A DNA stretch of 64,000 nt from Alphaproteobacteria bacterium. GTDB lineage: Bacteria > Pseudomonadota > Alphaproteobacteria > UBA8366 > Aestuariispiraceae. Both the position numbers and the translations under genes were made by a program. Under the pieces are notes generated by a model. The model had not been told where the DNA came from. It made no database searches and saw only the letters and a program-made list of their open reading frames with translations. The stretch spans positions 1,016,001 through 1,080,000 of the forward strand of contig JASJDC010000002.1 of NCBI GenBank assembly GCA_030065235.1. The letters run 5' to 3'. The number at the start of each line of letters is the position of its first letter. The first letter of the stretch is position 1. Below are positions 8,756 to 18,409 of this stretch, piece by piece.

Positions 8756-9433
8756 GTGCGCCGAACCGACCGTTTGTTCGAGATCATTCAAATTCTACGC
8801 ACGGCCAGGAAGCCCTGCCGGGCGGAGGAATTGGCCGAGCGTCTGGAAGTGTCGAAACGCACTGTCTACCGGGATATCGCCGTGCTTCAGGGATTGCGGA
8901 CCCCGATCGACGGCCAGGCGGGCGTCGGCTACATCATGCGGCCGGGCTACGATCTGCCGCCGGTGCGGTTCGATGTGGAAGAGGCGGAGGCGGTGTCGCT
9001 GGGCCTGCGCATGATCGCGCGGACGGGCGACACTGCGCTTGTGAAGGCGGCGCAGCGGGCGGCGCTGAAACTACATGAGGCCGCGCCGGACGCCGAGGCG
9101 CTTCTAACCTCGATCTGGGGCGCGAAAGCGCCGCCGCACGCCGATTTGGCCGCGATCCGAAATGCGATCCGCGAAGAGCAGAAACTCAATCTGCGCTACA
9201 GAGCCGACTCCGGCGATACGACACAGCGCTTGGTCTGGCCCTTGGCTGTCATCTATTACGTCAGCGCTGTGGTGCTGGTCGCCTGGTGTGAGCTGCGCCG
9301 AGATTTTCGTCAGTTCAGAGTGGACCGTATGCAGGACTGCCTTTTGTCGAGCGAATGCTTCGTCGGACAGGGCGAATCACGCCGGAAGGAATGGGAGGCG
9401 CGCTACAAGACAACGGTTCTGCAGCCGGAGTGA
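8756..9433 (+). CDS. HTH/WYL-domain transcriptional regulator (YafY-like)
   Basis: This is a protein of about 225 residues with an N-terminal winged helix (RTDRLFEIIQILRTARKPCRAEELAERLEVSKRTVYRDI) and a C-terminal WYL-type ligand domain (EQKLNLRYRADSG, then WPLAVIYYVSAVVLVAWCELRRDFRQFRVDRM). It starts at GTG 8756, preceded by AGAGG; this is the usual start relative to the HTH, although the frame is open back to 8729. WYL regulators bind nucleic acid or nucleotide-type ligands and often act as repressors. It is divergent from the EamA transporter. Confidence 0.85.
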   Translation: MRRTDRLFEIIQILRTARKPCRAEELAERLEVSKRTVYRDIAVLQGLRTPIDGQAGVGYIMRPGYDLPPVRFDVEEAEAVSLGLRMIARTGDTALVKAAQRAALKLHEAAPDAEALLTSIWGAKAPPHADLAAIRNAIREEQKLNLRYRADSGDTTQRLVWPLAVIYYVSAVVLVAWCELRRDFRQFRVDRMQDCLLSSECFVGQGESRRKEWEARYKTTVLQPE

Positions 9434-9444
9434 CGCAGCGTTAC

Positions 9445-9482
9445 AGAAAAAAGCCGCCCGGGCGCGCCCGGACGGCTTCTTG
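9445..9482 (-). terminator. Rho-independent terminator of trxA
   Basis: A GC-rich hairpin with arms GCCGCCCGGGC (9453-9463) and GCCCGGACGGC (9466-9476) is followed on the minus strand by six T residues (9452-9447). It lies 25 bases after the trxA stop. The + strand side has a weaker TTCTT tail, so it may also serve the WYL gene. Confidence 0.85.
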
Positions 9483-9507
9483 AAAACGGGAACCTGAAAA
9501 GGCCGGA

Positions 9508-9828
9508 TCAGACGACCGAGTTGACCCAATCGGACAGTTGGCTCTTGGGCATGGCGCCGACCTTGGTGGCGACCACCTCGCCGCCTTTGAAGACCATCAG
9601 GGTCGGGATGCCGCGCACGCCATATTGCGACGGGGTCTGTGGATTGTCGTCGATATTCAGCTTGGCGATCGTGACTTTGCCGGACATTTCGGCGGCGATT
9701 TCTTCAAGCGCAGGGCCGATCATTTTGCAGGGACCGCACCATTCGGCCCAATAATCGACGACCACGGGGCCGTCTGCGTCCAGCACTTGAGATTTAAAGT
9801 CACCGTCGCTGACATTCACTGTCGACAT
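9508..9828 (-). CDS. trxA: Thioredoxin
   Basis: This 106-residue cytoplasmic dithiol reductase carries the active site AEWCGPCKM and the conserved cis-Pro loop [15 protein letters not shown]. Length and sequence are those of thioredoxin 1. A strong Shine-Dalgarno (AAGGAGGATCAG) precedes the ATG. It lies 237 bp downstream of addA, the usual position in alphaproteobacteria, and ends at a clear terminator. The AT-rich stretch at about 9895-9945 probably carries its own promoter. Confidence 0.97.
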   Translation of the reverse strand: MSTVNVSDGDFKSQVLDADGPVVVDYWAEWCGPCKMIGPALEEIAAEMSGKVTIAKLNIDDNPQTPSQYGVRGIPTLMVFKGGEVVATKVGAMPKSQLSDWVNSVV

Positions 9829-10065
9829 CTGATCCTCCTTCGCGGTCGTAGGCGCGCGTCCGATTTCGGCCGGTAGTGTGGCGTAAAATGCGCGCCTTTA
9901 CGATTCCTATTTCTTGATACGGTTTCTGTTTTTGTCGGGAGATTGCGTCGGTCGCGGCCTTGGCGCGCGCGAACAACTATTTGGCTTCGTTCAGTCAATC
10001 ACAGGTAAGAAGCGCCGCGCGGCGGGTCAAGCGATCCCACCGGCGCCGTTGCGTCACCACAGTTT

Positions 10066-13000
10066 TTACAGAACGCGATCCAACTCCATCAGACGCGCCT
10101 GATCGGTCCAGAGCAGCGCGCAGCGGATCGGACGATCCGGGAAAATCTGTGTCAGAACAGCGCGATAGGCCGACATTTGGCGAAGATAGGCGGCCGGCGT
10201 CGCTTCCGGCGTCTCCGGCGGCGGCCGCAGCGTCTTATAGTCGATGACGTAGACCGCCTCGCGTGTGACCAGCAGCCGGTCGACCTGGCCGGACACGACT
10301 TCCGGACCGTCGGGCCCCTCGATCAGGCCGGTCAAGGGCGCCTCGGCGCGGCTGCCGGGGCCGAACAGCGGGGCGAAATCCGGGTGCTCCAGAACCCGCA
10401 TCACCTCGTCGCTGATCTGTGCGACCGTCTCGGGGTCCAGCCCGTGGGTTGGGCGCGACAGGAAGGCCAGGGCCGCCGCGCGCCGGTCCGCCGGGGCGCG
10501 GTCCGGCAGGGATTGCAGCAGCCGGTGGATCAACAGCCCGCGCTTGAAGCGCGCGGCGCCGCCTTGCCTGTCGACCGCCGCCATCGGTGAGAGAACCGGC
10601 GGATCCTCGGTGATGGGTCGGCTGGGCGCAATCGGGCGCGGCGGCGCCGGTTCGGCGGGCGGCGGCCGCCGTGTCCAGCCCGGCGGGTCCGCAACGGCCA
10701 GAGGGATCTGAGCCGCCGCCGCTTCCGCCGCCGGATCCAAGGCCGCCACCGCGCCCTCATCGCCGATCCGCAGGGACAGGCTTTCTCCTTGCCAGCCATC
10801 GCCGCTCTCGAACGGCTCAAGGACTGCATCCGGGCTTTCAGCGAGGCCACGCCAGACCGTTTGATGCCAGGAATCGGGGGCCGGCGCGCGCCCGGTCTGA
10901 ATCCCGCAGAGATAGAGCGCGTCTTCCGCCCGCGTCATGGCGACATAGAGCAGGCGGCGATGTTCCTCTTGATCACGCCGCGTCTTTTCGGCCCGGGCTG
11001 CGGCGCCGAGATCCTCCTCGACCGACCGGTTTGGCGACCAGACCGGCAGCACGTCCGTATGGGCGGCGCTCGAGGCGGCCGCGTCCTTGACCCAATGGAC
11101 GACCGGCGCGGTGTTGACGTCCGATGCGCCGCGCCCGGCGTCGGCCAGGATGACGATCGGGGCCTGCAGTCCTTTGGCCCCATGCACCGTCATGATCCGC
11201 AGCGCGTCCTGCTCGCCCGCCTCCATGTCGCGTTTGATCTCAGCGTCGCCAGCGTCGAACCATTGCACGAACCCCTGCAAGGACACGGCGCGGCCACGTT
11301 CATAGTCGAGCGCCAGGGAGAGGAATTCGTCCACCGGGTCCTCCGCCTCGACTCCGAACTGCGCCGATAGCGCCTCGCGACCGGTCAAGGCCCGACCGGT
11401 GAGCAGACCCAGGCGTGGGCACGCGCCATGCAGAAGCTGGGCATAGAATTCATAGGGCGGCGCCCGATCGGCGCGATCCAGCAATCCGCTCAGCCAGTCG
11501 CATGCGGCGCTTAAGGTCTCGTCGCCTTTCGCCATGTCCCGAAGCCGGCTCCACAGGCTGGCCTCGCCACGATCATAGGCCAGCTTGAAGAGTTTTTCCT
11601 CGTTTAAGGTAATGAAGGGGCCTTTCAACACCGTCGCCAGCGTTAGGTCGTCTTCCGGCAGAAGTGCGAATCGGACCAGCGCCATCATGTCCATCACCGC
11701 GATCTGTTCGCCCAAATGCATACGGTCGAGACCGGCGACGGAGACGCCGCGCTGCTTCAATTCGCCGATCAAAGAATCGACCAGTTGCGGCGTGCGGCTG
11801 CGCACCAGAATCAGGATGTCGCCGGCGCTGGCCGGACGACCCTGACGGCTCGGCAGGCGCCGTCCGCCAATCCAGTCCGCGACTTGGGCGGCGATCCCCT
11901 GCGCCAGACGGCGCGCCGGCGGTGTCTGGGGCGAGGCGTGGGCGGCGGCCTGCCAGACATCCTCCGGCTCCTCGTCGATCTTCTGAACCAGGGGCCAAAG
12001 CGCCACATGGCCGGGTGCGCCGGCGCGATGGGCGAAATGTCGGATCGCCTCGTCCGGCGGCGCAACGCCGTCCCGCGCCTCGGTTGAAGCGAAGGCGTGA
12101 TCGACCGCCCGAAGCACTGCACTGGTTGAGCGAAACGAGACCTCCAACGGGACTTCGCGCAAGGGCTCTATCGACTCGGCCAGCCGTTTCGAGAAATGCC
12201 GACGCATGCGCAGAAACTCGGCCGGATCGGCGCGCTGGAAACTATAGATCGACTGTTTCACATCGCCGACGACGAACAGCGTGCGCGGCGTGTCGTCGAA
12301 CTGACCTTCGCCGGTAAAGAACTCGTCGGCCAGGGCGCGCACGATCTCCCATTGCTCGGGGCTGGTGTCCTGCGCCTCATCGACCAGGATATGCTCCAGG
12401 CCGCCATCCAGCTTGAACATCACCCAGGCGGCGTTGACATTCGTCAGCAGGTCGCGCGTGCGCAGGATCAGATCGTCATAGTCTAAGACGCCGCGCGCCG
12501 CCTTCAAACGGTCGTAGCGAGCGATGATCGCCCGCGACAATCGGATCAAGGCCTCGGTGGCGGTCGCCGTGGTCTGCCGGCTGGCCTGCCGCCCGACATC
12601 TTCCAGCCGCGCTTGTTCCGCCTCCAAGGCGCTGCAAACGCCCAGGTGCGTCTCGATGAATCGCTTGCCATAGAGCCAGGCGAAATCCATCGGCCCGCCG
12701 TCGGTCTTAAAGAACAGCCGGCGATAGGCGGGATAGAGGCCCGGCCGCGCCGTTTGGTCCGCTTCCAGCCAGTCTGTCAGCGTTTCTTGCGCGCCGGACC
12801 CGCGTTTGCCCAAACCGAAGGCCCGCATCGCCGCCAGCGCATCGCCCAACGCCCCTTGGTCGAAGGCCCCGTCCTGGCAGGCGGCGCGTTCGACTTCTTC
12901 CGGCTCGACCCCGCGCCGGGCGTTGAGAATGGCGTAGAGCCGGTCGATCGCCGCTTCGAACCCGGCGCCGTCCGGGCGCAGAAACCGGCGCAGGCGCGTG

Positions 13001-13635
13001 CGTTCCCCGGCCAAAGCGGTCAACAGCGCGCCGAACCGGTCCTCCAGGGTTCGACGGCTGATCGTGTTCAAGGCTTCGGCCAGCATGGGATCGTCTTCGG
13101 CCCGGCTAAGCACCATATCCCGAGCGGCCAGGGTCATCTCTTCGGCGCCGCGCTCATCGACCACATCGAAACGCGGCGGCGCGCCGGCCTCGAGCGGGAA
13201 ACGGCCGAGGATCGACTGACAAAAGCCGTGTACGGTCTGGATCTTTAGTCCGCCCGGCGCATCGAGCACTTGGGCGAACAGACGCCGGGCGCGGCGCAGC
13301 TCGGCGCTTTCCGGCGCGCGGCCCAGAATGGCGGCGATTTCATCGGCGACAACGCTGTCTTCGGCGCGGGTCCAGCCGGCCAGCCGGTCATTGATGCGCA
13401 GCGCCATTTCCGCCGCCGCCGCCTTGGTGAAGGTGATGCAGAGCAGGCGCTCGGGCCGGACGCCATGCAGCAACAGCGCCATGACCCGATCGGTCAGGAC
13501 TTTTGTCTTGCCGCTGCCGGCGCTGGCCGAGACCCAGACCGAGGCGCCCGGATCGGCGGCGCGGCGTTGGTTCTCGGTCGGATCGACGCTGTTCTCGTTG
13601 GCGGCGCTTGTCACGGCGTGGTCCTGGGCGCTCAT
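10066..13635 (-). CDS. addA: Double-strand break repair helicase-nuclease AddA
   Basis: This 1189-residue SF1A helicase of the UvrD/RecB type has Walker A ASAGSGKT at residues 37-44, motif II LEHILVDEAQDTSPEQW, VVGDVKQSIYSFQRADP, and a C-terminal RecB-family nuclease with the ligands GQVDRLL and VIDYKT. With AddB it resects broken DNA ends for RecA. The ATG at 13635 overlaps the addB stop (ATGA), which is why it is preferred over 13647. It is co-transcribed with addB. Confidence 0.96.
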   Translation of the reverse strand: MSAQDHAVTSAANENSVDPTENQRRAADPGASVWVSASAGSGKTKVLTDRVMALLLHGVRPERLLCITFTKAAAAEMALRINDRLAGWTRAEDSVVADEIAAILGRAPESAELRRARRLFAQVLDAPGGLKIQTVHGFCQSILGRFPLEAGAPPRFDVVDERGAEEMTLAARDMVLSRAEDDPMLAEALNTISRRTLEDRFGALLTALAGERTRLRRFLRPDGAGFEAAIDRLYAILNARRGVEPEEVERAACQDGAFDQGALGDALAAMRAFGLGKRGSGAQETLTDWLEADQTARPGLYPAYRRLFFKTDGGPMDFAWLYGKRFIETHLGVCSALEAEQARLEDVGRQASRQTTATATEALIRLSRAIIARYDRLKAARGVLDYDDLILRTRDLLTNVNAAWVMFKLDGGLEHILVDEAQDTSPEQWEIVRALADEFFTGEGQFDDTPRTLFVVGDVKQSIYSFQRADPAEFLRMRRHFSKRLAESIEPLREVPLEVSFRSTSAVLRAVDHAFASTEARDGVAPPDEAIRHFAHRAGAPGHVALWPLVQKIDEEPEDVWQAAAHASPQTPPARRLAQGIAAQVADWIGGRRLPSRQGRPASAGDILILVRSRTPQLVDSLIGELKQRGVSVAGLDRMHLGEQIAVMDMMALVRFALLPEDDLTLATVLKGPFITLNEEKLFKLAYDRGEASLWSRLRDMAKGDETLSAACDWLSGLLDRADRAPPYEFYAQLLHGACPRLGLLTGRALTGREALSAQFGVEAEDPVDEFLSLALDYERGRAVSLQGFVQWFDAGDAEIKRDMEAGEQDALRIMTVHGAKGLQAPIVILADAGRGASDVNTAPVVHWVKDAAASSAAHTDVLPVWSPNRSVEEDLGAAARAEKTRRDQEEHRRLLYVAMTRAEDALYLCGIQTGRAPAPDSWHQTVWRGLAESPDAVLEPFESGDGWQGESLSLRIGDEGAVAALDPAAEAAAAQIPLAVADPPGWTRRPPPAEPAPPRPIAPSRPITEDPPVLSPMAAVDRQGGAARFKRGLLIHRLLQSLPDRAPADRRAAALAFLSRPTHGLDPETVAQISDEVMRVLEHPDFAPLFGPGSRAEAPLTGLIEGPDGPEVVSGQVDRLLVTREAVYVIDYKTLRPPPETPEATPAAYLRQMSAYRAVLTQIFPDRPIRCALLWTDQARLMELDRVL

Positions 13636-16625
13636 GTTTCGCCCCATTCCGCGATTCGCGAGAGATGCTCATAGTCGCTATAGGCGGGCCGGTTCGTTAG
13701 TTTCGGGGTGGCCAGATAGGGCGTCTCGACATGGCTGTACGCCTCAATCAAGCCCTTGAGGCGTTCCAGTTGAAATGCGGCCAGGGCGTCGGCGCTGAGC
13801 CCCTTGCCGGCGCTCGCCTCATGGATCGACCCGGCCGGGTCGCCGCCGCTCAGGCGCCAGAAGGCGAAAGAGCGCACAGCGCCGGGCGGGCAATCCTCGA
13901 AACCGCCTTCGGCCAGGATGGCGGCCAGCAAAGGCAGTTGCGGGGCGAGACCGGATTGCACCTCCTTGTTGGGCGGCGGCTGGCCGGTCTTATAGTCGAT
14001 CAGCGCATAGCCGCCGTCAGAAAGACGATCGATTCGGTCCGCCTTTCCAAAGATTGTGAATTCACCTACGAGGGTCTCGAAGCTGTAGCGTCCATCCGCC
14101 TCGACCCAGCTTTGTTCCAGCCATTCCCGCCGAATTGTCTCCTCATGCAGAAACCAATCGGCGATCCGGCGGAAGCGCGGCAGCCAGAAGGCCCGCACGG
14201 TCGGCTCGTCGAGCAGGCGCCCGAACGCGTCGCGTCCGAACGCCTCTAGGCGTGCGGCGCCGTCTCTGGGCAATGGGCCTGAAGGGAAGGCGCCGATGAA
14301 GGATTCCAGCGCCGCGTGAACAACGTTGCCGCGGTCGGCCGGGCCCGGCGCCGCCTCCAGCGGATCGAGTCGGCGTAAGCGCAGCACATATTCCGCATAG
14401 ACGCCATAGGGGTCGCGCAGCAGGGTCTCGATCCGCGTCACCGAAAGCTTGTTCGGCCGCGCGGCGACCGGCGGCCTCGGCGCCGGCCGGACCGCTGGCC
14501 GGCCGTCGCCGGGTGCGGCGCGGTCGATCGCTGTCGCCCAATCGCGCCAGGGGCGGGGCGGCGTCAGCGCTGCTCTTGCCTCCGCATTCAGAAGCGCCAA
14601 GAGCCGCGACAGCCAACGCGAGGGCGCGGTCGGCGCGCCGTCGATTTTCTCGGACCGGGTCAGCACCAGGTCCGGCGCGCCGAAACCCTGCTGAAAGTCA
14701 TGGGCGCTGAGGCCGATCCGCCGTTCGGGAGCCGGCAGACCGAAATCCTTGCGCATCGGCCGCGACATCCAGGCGTCCGTGCGCGCCTCCGGCGGCCAGA
14801 CACCCTCATTCAGCCCGCCCAGGATCACCAAATCCGCCTGTTGCAGCCGCGCCTCGAGCGGACCCCAGATCGCCAGCCGCGGATGCGCGCCATAGCGCGG
14901 CCGTACGACCCGGCCGGCCAGAAGGGCGGCGAACACGCCGGCATAGTCGGCGCCGGTGATCTCGAACGCTCCGGCCGCCGGCGCGTCGGTTAATTCCGCG
15001 ACAAGCCCGGCGAGGTTCTCGCCCGCCTCGCCGCGCCAGAGCCGCTCTGCGCCGCCGGCCAGCCCTTCTGCGGCGCTGATATGCGCTTCAGCGAAGGCGC
15101 GGGTCGGGCGGCGCGTCCCGTCATAGAGCGCGATCAGGGGCGCCAAAAGGTCCGCCGCCCAATCGACCAAATCGTTGAGGCGCGCGCGTTGATCGGCGGT
15201 TGTCCTACCGTCCCGCAGGGTCGCGCTGTCTTCGATCGCCGCTTTCAGTCCCGCTGCGCCCGGCGCCGGTTTCACACCGCGCAGGGCGGCTCTCTCCAGC
15301 ATCCTTATCTCATTGCGGAAGCGTCCGATCTCGGCGTCGCGCCAAGTCAGCGGGTGCTTGAGCAACGCCAGCAGTGCGGTTGGGGCCAAAGCCTTGCGCA
15401 CGGCGTCGAGGATCAGTCGGCAGAAGATGGCGGCCTGCGTCGACTCCAGCGGCGCGCCGGCGCTGTCATCGACCTCAATCCCCCAGCGTTGTAGCGACGC
15501 CGCGACCCGCCGCGCCAGGACCCGGTCCGGCGTGACCAGCGCACAGCGACGGCTTGGCGTCTCCAAAGCCTCGCGCATGATCAGGGCGATCGTCGCGGCC
15601 TCGGCCTGTTGGGTTGGGGCGGCGACCAGCGAGACGCCCTTCAGCGCGGCCGGTGCGACAGCGTCCAACCCGCGCCAGGCGTCCGTAGTGACCGCCGGCC
15701 GCAGCGCCTGCGCCAGAAGCTGGATCCGGGCCCGGCGATTCGGGTTGGGCGGCATCGGCCCGGTTAAATCGATCACCGACTCGCGCGCCGTCTTGAGTTT
15801 TCGTAACAATACACAGAGACCGTATTGAGGGTGTGTCTCGTCGCGTCCTGCTTCTTCCCAGGCCTCCTCATCCAGGTCGCGATCGAGCCCAGGCAGGATG
15901 ACGGCGCCCTGCGGCGCCGAGAGCACGGACCCCAAGAGCACCGCCGTCGCCGGAATGCTGCCGGTGGAGCCGGCGGCGATGATCGGATGGGCCGGTGGCT
16001 TGTCCCGCCAGGCCTGCGCCTGGGCCAGAATGAGCCGGTTGCGCCGATCGCCCGGATCGATCACCCCGTCCGCCTCCAGAATCGACGGCCAGGTCTCGCG
16101 GATGATCTGTAGGAAGGTCAGGGTCTGCCGCCAATTCTCGGCGAAGGCGTCGGGTACCAGCGTATCCAGCGCGTCGAAGGACAGATTCTCGGTATGAACC
16201 TGATCGATCAGGTGCGCCAATTCCGCCGCCAGACGCAGGCAATGTTCCGGCGCTGGGTGGCCGAACGCGGCGCCGACCGTGGCGATCAGCCGCGCCAGGG
16301 TGAGGCGGCGGTGCAGTTCCGGCGCGGCGGGCGGCAGGTCGAGCGTCGTGCCTGAGCCCGGCCCTTCGTCACCGGCGGCGTATAGAATTAGTTCGTCTTC
16401 ATCGACATCGCCGATCGGACGCATGGTCGGCAACAGCATCGCGGCGCCGTTGGTTCGGCGCAGAAAGGCCTCGCGCAGGCTACGCGCCGCCCGCCGCGTC
16501 GGCAGCAGCACCAAGACCTCAGACAGGCGCAGCGGATCATCGCCGAAATCCGCCAGCAACGCGTCCGCCAGCGTGTCGACGAAAGAGTGCTGGGCGGGGA
16601 TCGAATGAACGCGGCCGAACTGCAT
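13632..16625 (-). CDS. addB: Double-strand break repair protein AddB
   Basis: This 997-residue alphaproteobacterial AddB begins QFGRVHSIPAQHSFVDTLADALL and carries LLPTRRAARSLREAF early on. It contains an inactivated helicase-like core and a C-terminal RecB-type nuclease motif (GKADRIDRLSDGGYALIDYKTGQPP). It partners AddA in end resection. A TTG at 16628 precedes the chosen ATG at 16625. It starts 18 bp after murU and overlaps addA by four bases, so the genes are one transcription unit. Confidence 0.94.
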   Translation of the reverse strand: MQFGRVHSIPAQHSFVDTLADALLADFGDDPLRLSEVLVLLPTRRAARSLREAFLRRTNGAAMLLPTMRPIGDVDEDELILYAAGDEGPGSGTTLDLPPAAPELHRRLTLARLIATVGAAFGHPAPEHCLRLAAELAHLIDQVHTENLSFDALDTLVPDAFAENWRQTLTFLQIIRETWPSILEADGVIDPGDRRNRLILAQAQAWRDKPPAHPIIAAGSTGSIPATAVLLGSVLSAPQGAVILPGLDRDLDEEAWEEAGRDETHPQYGLCVLLRKLKTARESVIDLTGPMPPNPNRRARIQLLAQALRPAVTTDAWRGLDAVAPAALKGVSLVAAPTQQAEAATIALIMREALETPSRRCALVTPDRVLARRVAASLQRWGIEVDDSAGAPLESTQAAIFCRLILDAVRKALAPTALLALLKHPLTWRDAEIGRFRNEIRMLERAALRGVKPAPGAAGLKAAIEDSATLRDGRTTADQRARLNDLVDWAADLLAPLIALYDGTRRPTRAFAEAHISAAEGLAGGAERLWRGEAGENLAGLVAELTDAPAAGAFEITGADYAGVFAALLAGRVVRPRYGAHPRLAIWGPLEARLQQADLVILGGLNEGVWPPEARTDAWMSRPMRKDFGLPAPERRIGLSAHDFQQGFGAPDLVLTRSEKIDGAPTAPSRWLSRLLALLNAEARAALTPPRPWRDWATAIDRAAPGDGRPAVRPAPRPPVAARPNKLSVTRIETLLRDPYGVYAEYVLRLRRLDPLEAAPGPADRGNVVHAALESFIGAFPSGPLPRDGAARLEAFGRDAFGRLLDEPTVRAFWLPRFRRIADWFLHEETIRREWLEQSWVEADGRYSFETLVGEFTIFGKADRIDRLSDGGYALIDYKTGQPPPNKEVQSGLAPQLPLLAAILAEGGFEDCPPGAVRSFAFWRLSGGDPAGSIHEASAGKGLSADALAAFQLERLKGLIEAYSHVETPYLATPKLTNRPAYSDYEHLSRIAEWGET

Positions 16626-16643
16626 CAACAGACCCTAGCACGG

Positions 16644-17399
16644 CTAGCGCGTATTGGCGCGCGTATAGCCTTCTTCGATGACGGTCTCGATTTCGCGCAG
16701 CGCGTCCTCGGTGCCGACATGATACCATTCGCCGTCATGGGTGATCGCGCTAAGCCGGCCCTTAGCCTCCGCTTGATCGTAGAGCCGCCGCAGGCTGAAC
16801 GGACCCTGGGGCGCATCGTCAAAGCAGGACGCTTTGATGATCTGCAACCCGGCGAAGGCGAAGGGGGCTGCGACGTCCTCGCCGCGATGATGCGGCGTCC
16901 CGTCCGCGTCATAGCGGTAGTCGCCGGGCCCGTCATAGCCATAGGCGCCGACCGAGGGGGTCAACAGCAGCAGAATGTCCATCCGCGCCGGGTCCCAGGC
17001 GCGCCGCATCCGATCCACCGCCGGACTAACCCCGTCGAGCCAGACCGCGTCGGCGTTGGCGACAAAGAAAGGGTTGGGACCAAGCCGGCCCAACGCCGCG
17101 CGGACGCCGCCGCCGGACTCGAGGATCGTCTCCTCATGGCTCAGGGCGATCTCAGGCCGATCCTTGAAATGCGATTCCAACTGATCGGAGAGATAGTGGG
17201 TGTTGACGACAAAACGCGTGACCCCGCCCGCCGCCAACCGATCCAGGGCCCAATCGATCAGCGGTCGCCCGGCGAGGCGCACCAGCGGTTTCGGCGTCGT
17301 GTCGGTGATCGGCGCCATGCGCCGGCCGAAGCCCGCCGCCAGCACCATCGCGCTATCGATCTTGGTCGCCGCCGCGTTCACCTGTCCGACCCCGCTCAT
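16644..17399 (-). CDS. murU: N-acetylmuramate alpha-1-phosphate uridylyltransferase
   Basis: This 251-residue nucleotidyltransferase has the sugar-phosphate NTP transferase signature LAAGFGRRMAPITDTTPKPL, the metal-binding VANADAVWLD and the late VGTEDALREIE. In peptidoglycan recycling MurU converts MurNAc-1-phosphate to UDP-MurNAc, bypassing the fosfomycin-sensitive MurA step. Its start overlaps the amgK stop (ATGA), so the kinase and uridylyltransferase are translationally coupled, as expected for consecutive pathway steps. The assignment to MurU rather than a generic nucleotidyltransferase rests on this pairing. Confidence 0.88.
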   Translation of the reverse strand: MSGVGQVNAAATKIDSAMVLAAGFGRRMAPITDTTPKPLVRLAGRPLIDWALDRLAAGGVTRFVVNTHYLSDQLESHFKDRPEIALSHEETILESGGGVRAALGRLGPNPFFVANADAVWLDGVSPAVDRMRRAWDPARMDILLLLTPSVGAYGYDGPGDYRYDADGTPHHRGEDVAAPFAFAGLQIIKASCFDDAPQGPFSLRRLYDQAEAKGRLSAITHDGEWYHVGTEDALREIETVIEEGYTRANTR

Positions 17400-18409
17400 C
17401 GGTCAGGCCTCGTGCGCGTTTCGGGCGGGCGCCAGGCGTCGAACCAGGCGCGCACCGGGGCCAGGGACGGATGCGCGAGATCGCCCTCCAGCCAGCGCCA
17501 GACCCGGTCGATATGCTGGAGGTAGCCCGCCTTCCCGTCGCGCCGCCAGAGCCGCGTGAAGACGCCGAGAATACGCGTGCTGCGTTGCGCCGCCATGATC
17601 GCGTAAGAGGCGTCGAAATCCGCGCGGTCGAGGGTCGGGAAGGCGTCCAGGAAGCGTCGCTTCATCGTCGCCGCCACAGCGGGCGAGACGTCCCGACGCG
17701 CATCTTCCAGCAGCGAGGCGAGATCATAGGTGACCGGGGCCCAGACCGCGTCCTGAAAATCCAGCAATCCCACACAGCCGACGCCGTCCCGATCCGGCAG
17801 CCACATCAGATTGTCGACCATGAAATCATACAGCGTAACGCCCTGACGGGTGCGGTATGCGATCGGCAGGCACGCGCGCCAGGCCGCGTCGAATGCGTCC
17901 GAGCCTTCTTGCGAAATCGTCGCGCCGGTCGCCGCCGGAAAATACCAGTCGAGGAACAGGCGCGCATGCGCCAACGCCTGGTCGACGCCATAGGGGGCGA
18001 GTTGGCCTTCCGGGTCGGAATTCGCGCCGTCTGCAACTTCGCGTCGATGAAGCTGGATCAGGAATTCCGTCGCCTGGGCGTAGAGCGTCGCCTCGTCGGC
18101 GCCCTGCCGCAGCATCGCCGTGAATGTGGCGTCGCCGAGATCTTCCAACAGCAGGAAGCCGTTCTCGATATCGGCGTCCAGCACCTCAGGGGCCGAGAAA
18201 CCATGCGCGCGGAGCCGCCGCGCCATCGCGACGAAGGGGCGGACATCCTCATGGTCGGGCGGCGCGTCCATCAAGACGGCGCGACGCCAGTCGTTCACGA
18301 GCCTCTCGTAGCGGCGGAAGGAGGCGTCCTCGGCCAAGACGGACCGATGCTCGCCGGACCAGCCATGCGCGGCGAGGAAAGACTCCATGAGCGCGGCGCG
18401 TTCAGACAT
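17396..18409 (-). CDS. amgK: N-acetylmuramate/N-acetylglucosamine kinase
   Basis: This 337-residue aminoglycoside-phosphotransferase-fold kinase has FLLLEDLGDATF, the catalytic-loop region TLYDFMVDNLMWL (a divergent HxDxxxxN) and LLDFQDAVWAPVTYDLASLLEDARRD, which supplies the metal-binding DFQD. AmgK phosphorylates MurNAc or GlcNAc at the anomeric position to feed MurU in cell-wall recycling. It overlaps both tsaE (upstream) and murU (downstream) by a few bases. Confidence 0.9.
   Translation of the reverse strand: MSERAALMESFLAAHGWSGEHRSVLAEDASFRRYERLVNDWRRAVLMDAPPDHEDVRPFVAMARRLRAHGFSAPEVLDADIENGFLLLEDLGDATFTAMLRQGADEATLYAQATEFLIQLHRREVADGANSDPEGQLAPYGVDQALAHARLFLDWYFPAATGATISQEGSDAFDAAWRACLPIAYRTRQGVTLYDFMVDNLMWLPDRDGVGCVGLLDFQDAVWAPVTYDLASLLEDARRDVSPAVAATMKRRFLDAFPTLDRADFDASYAIMAAQRSTRILGVFTRLWRRDGKAGYLQHIDRVWRWLEGDLAHPSLAPVRAWFDAWRPPETRTRPDR

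Noticed and set aside
16628-16628. TTG start for addB one codon upstream of the ATG.
   Set aside because: The ATG at 16625 is adjacent and more likely; the protein differs by one residue only.
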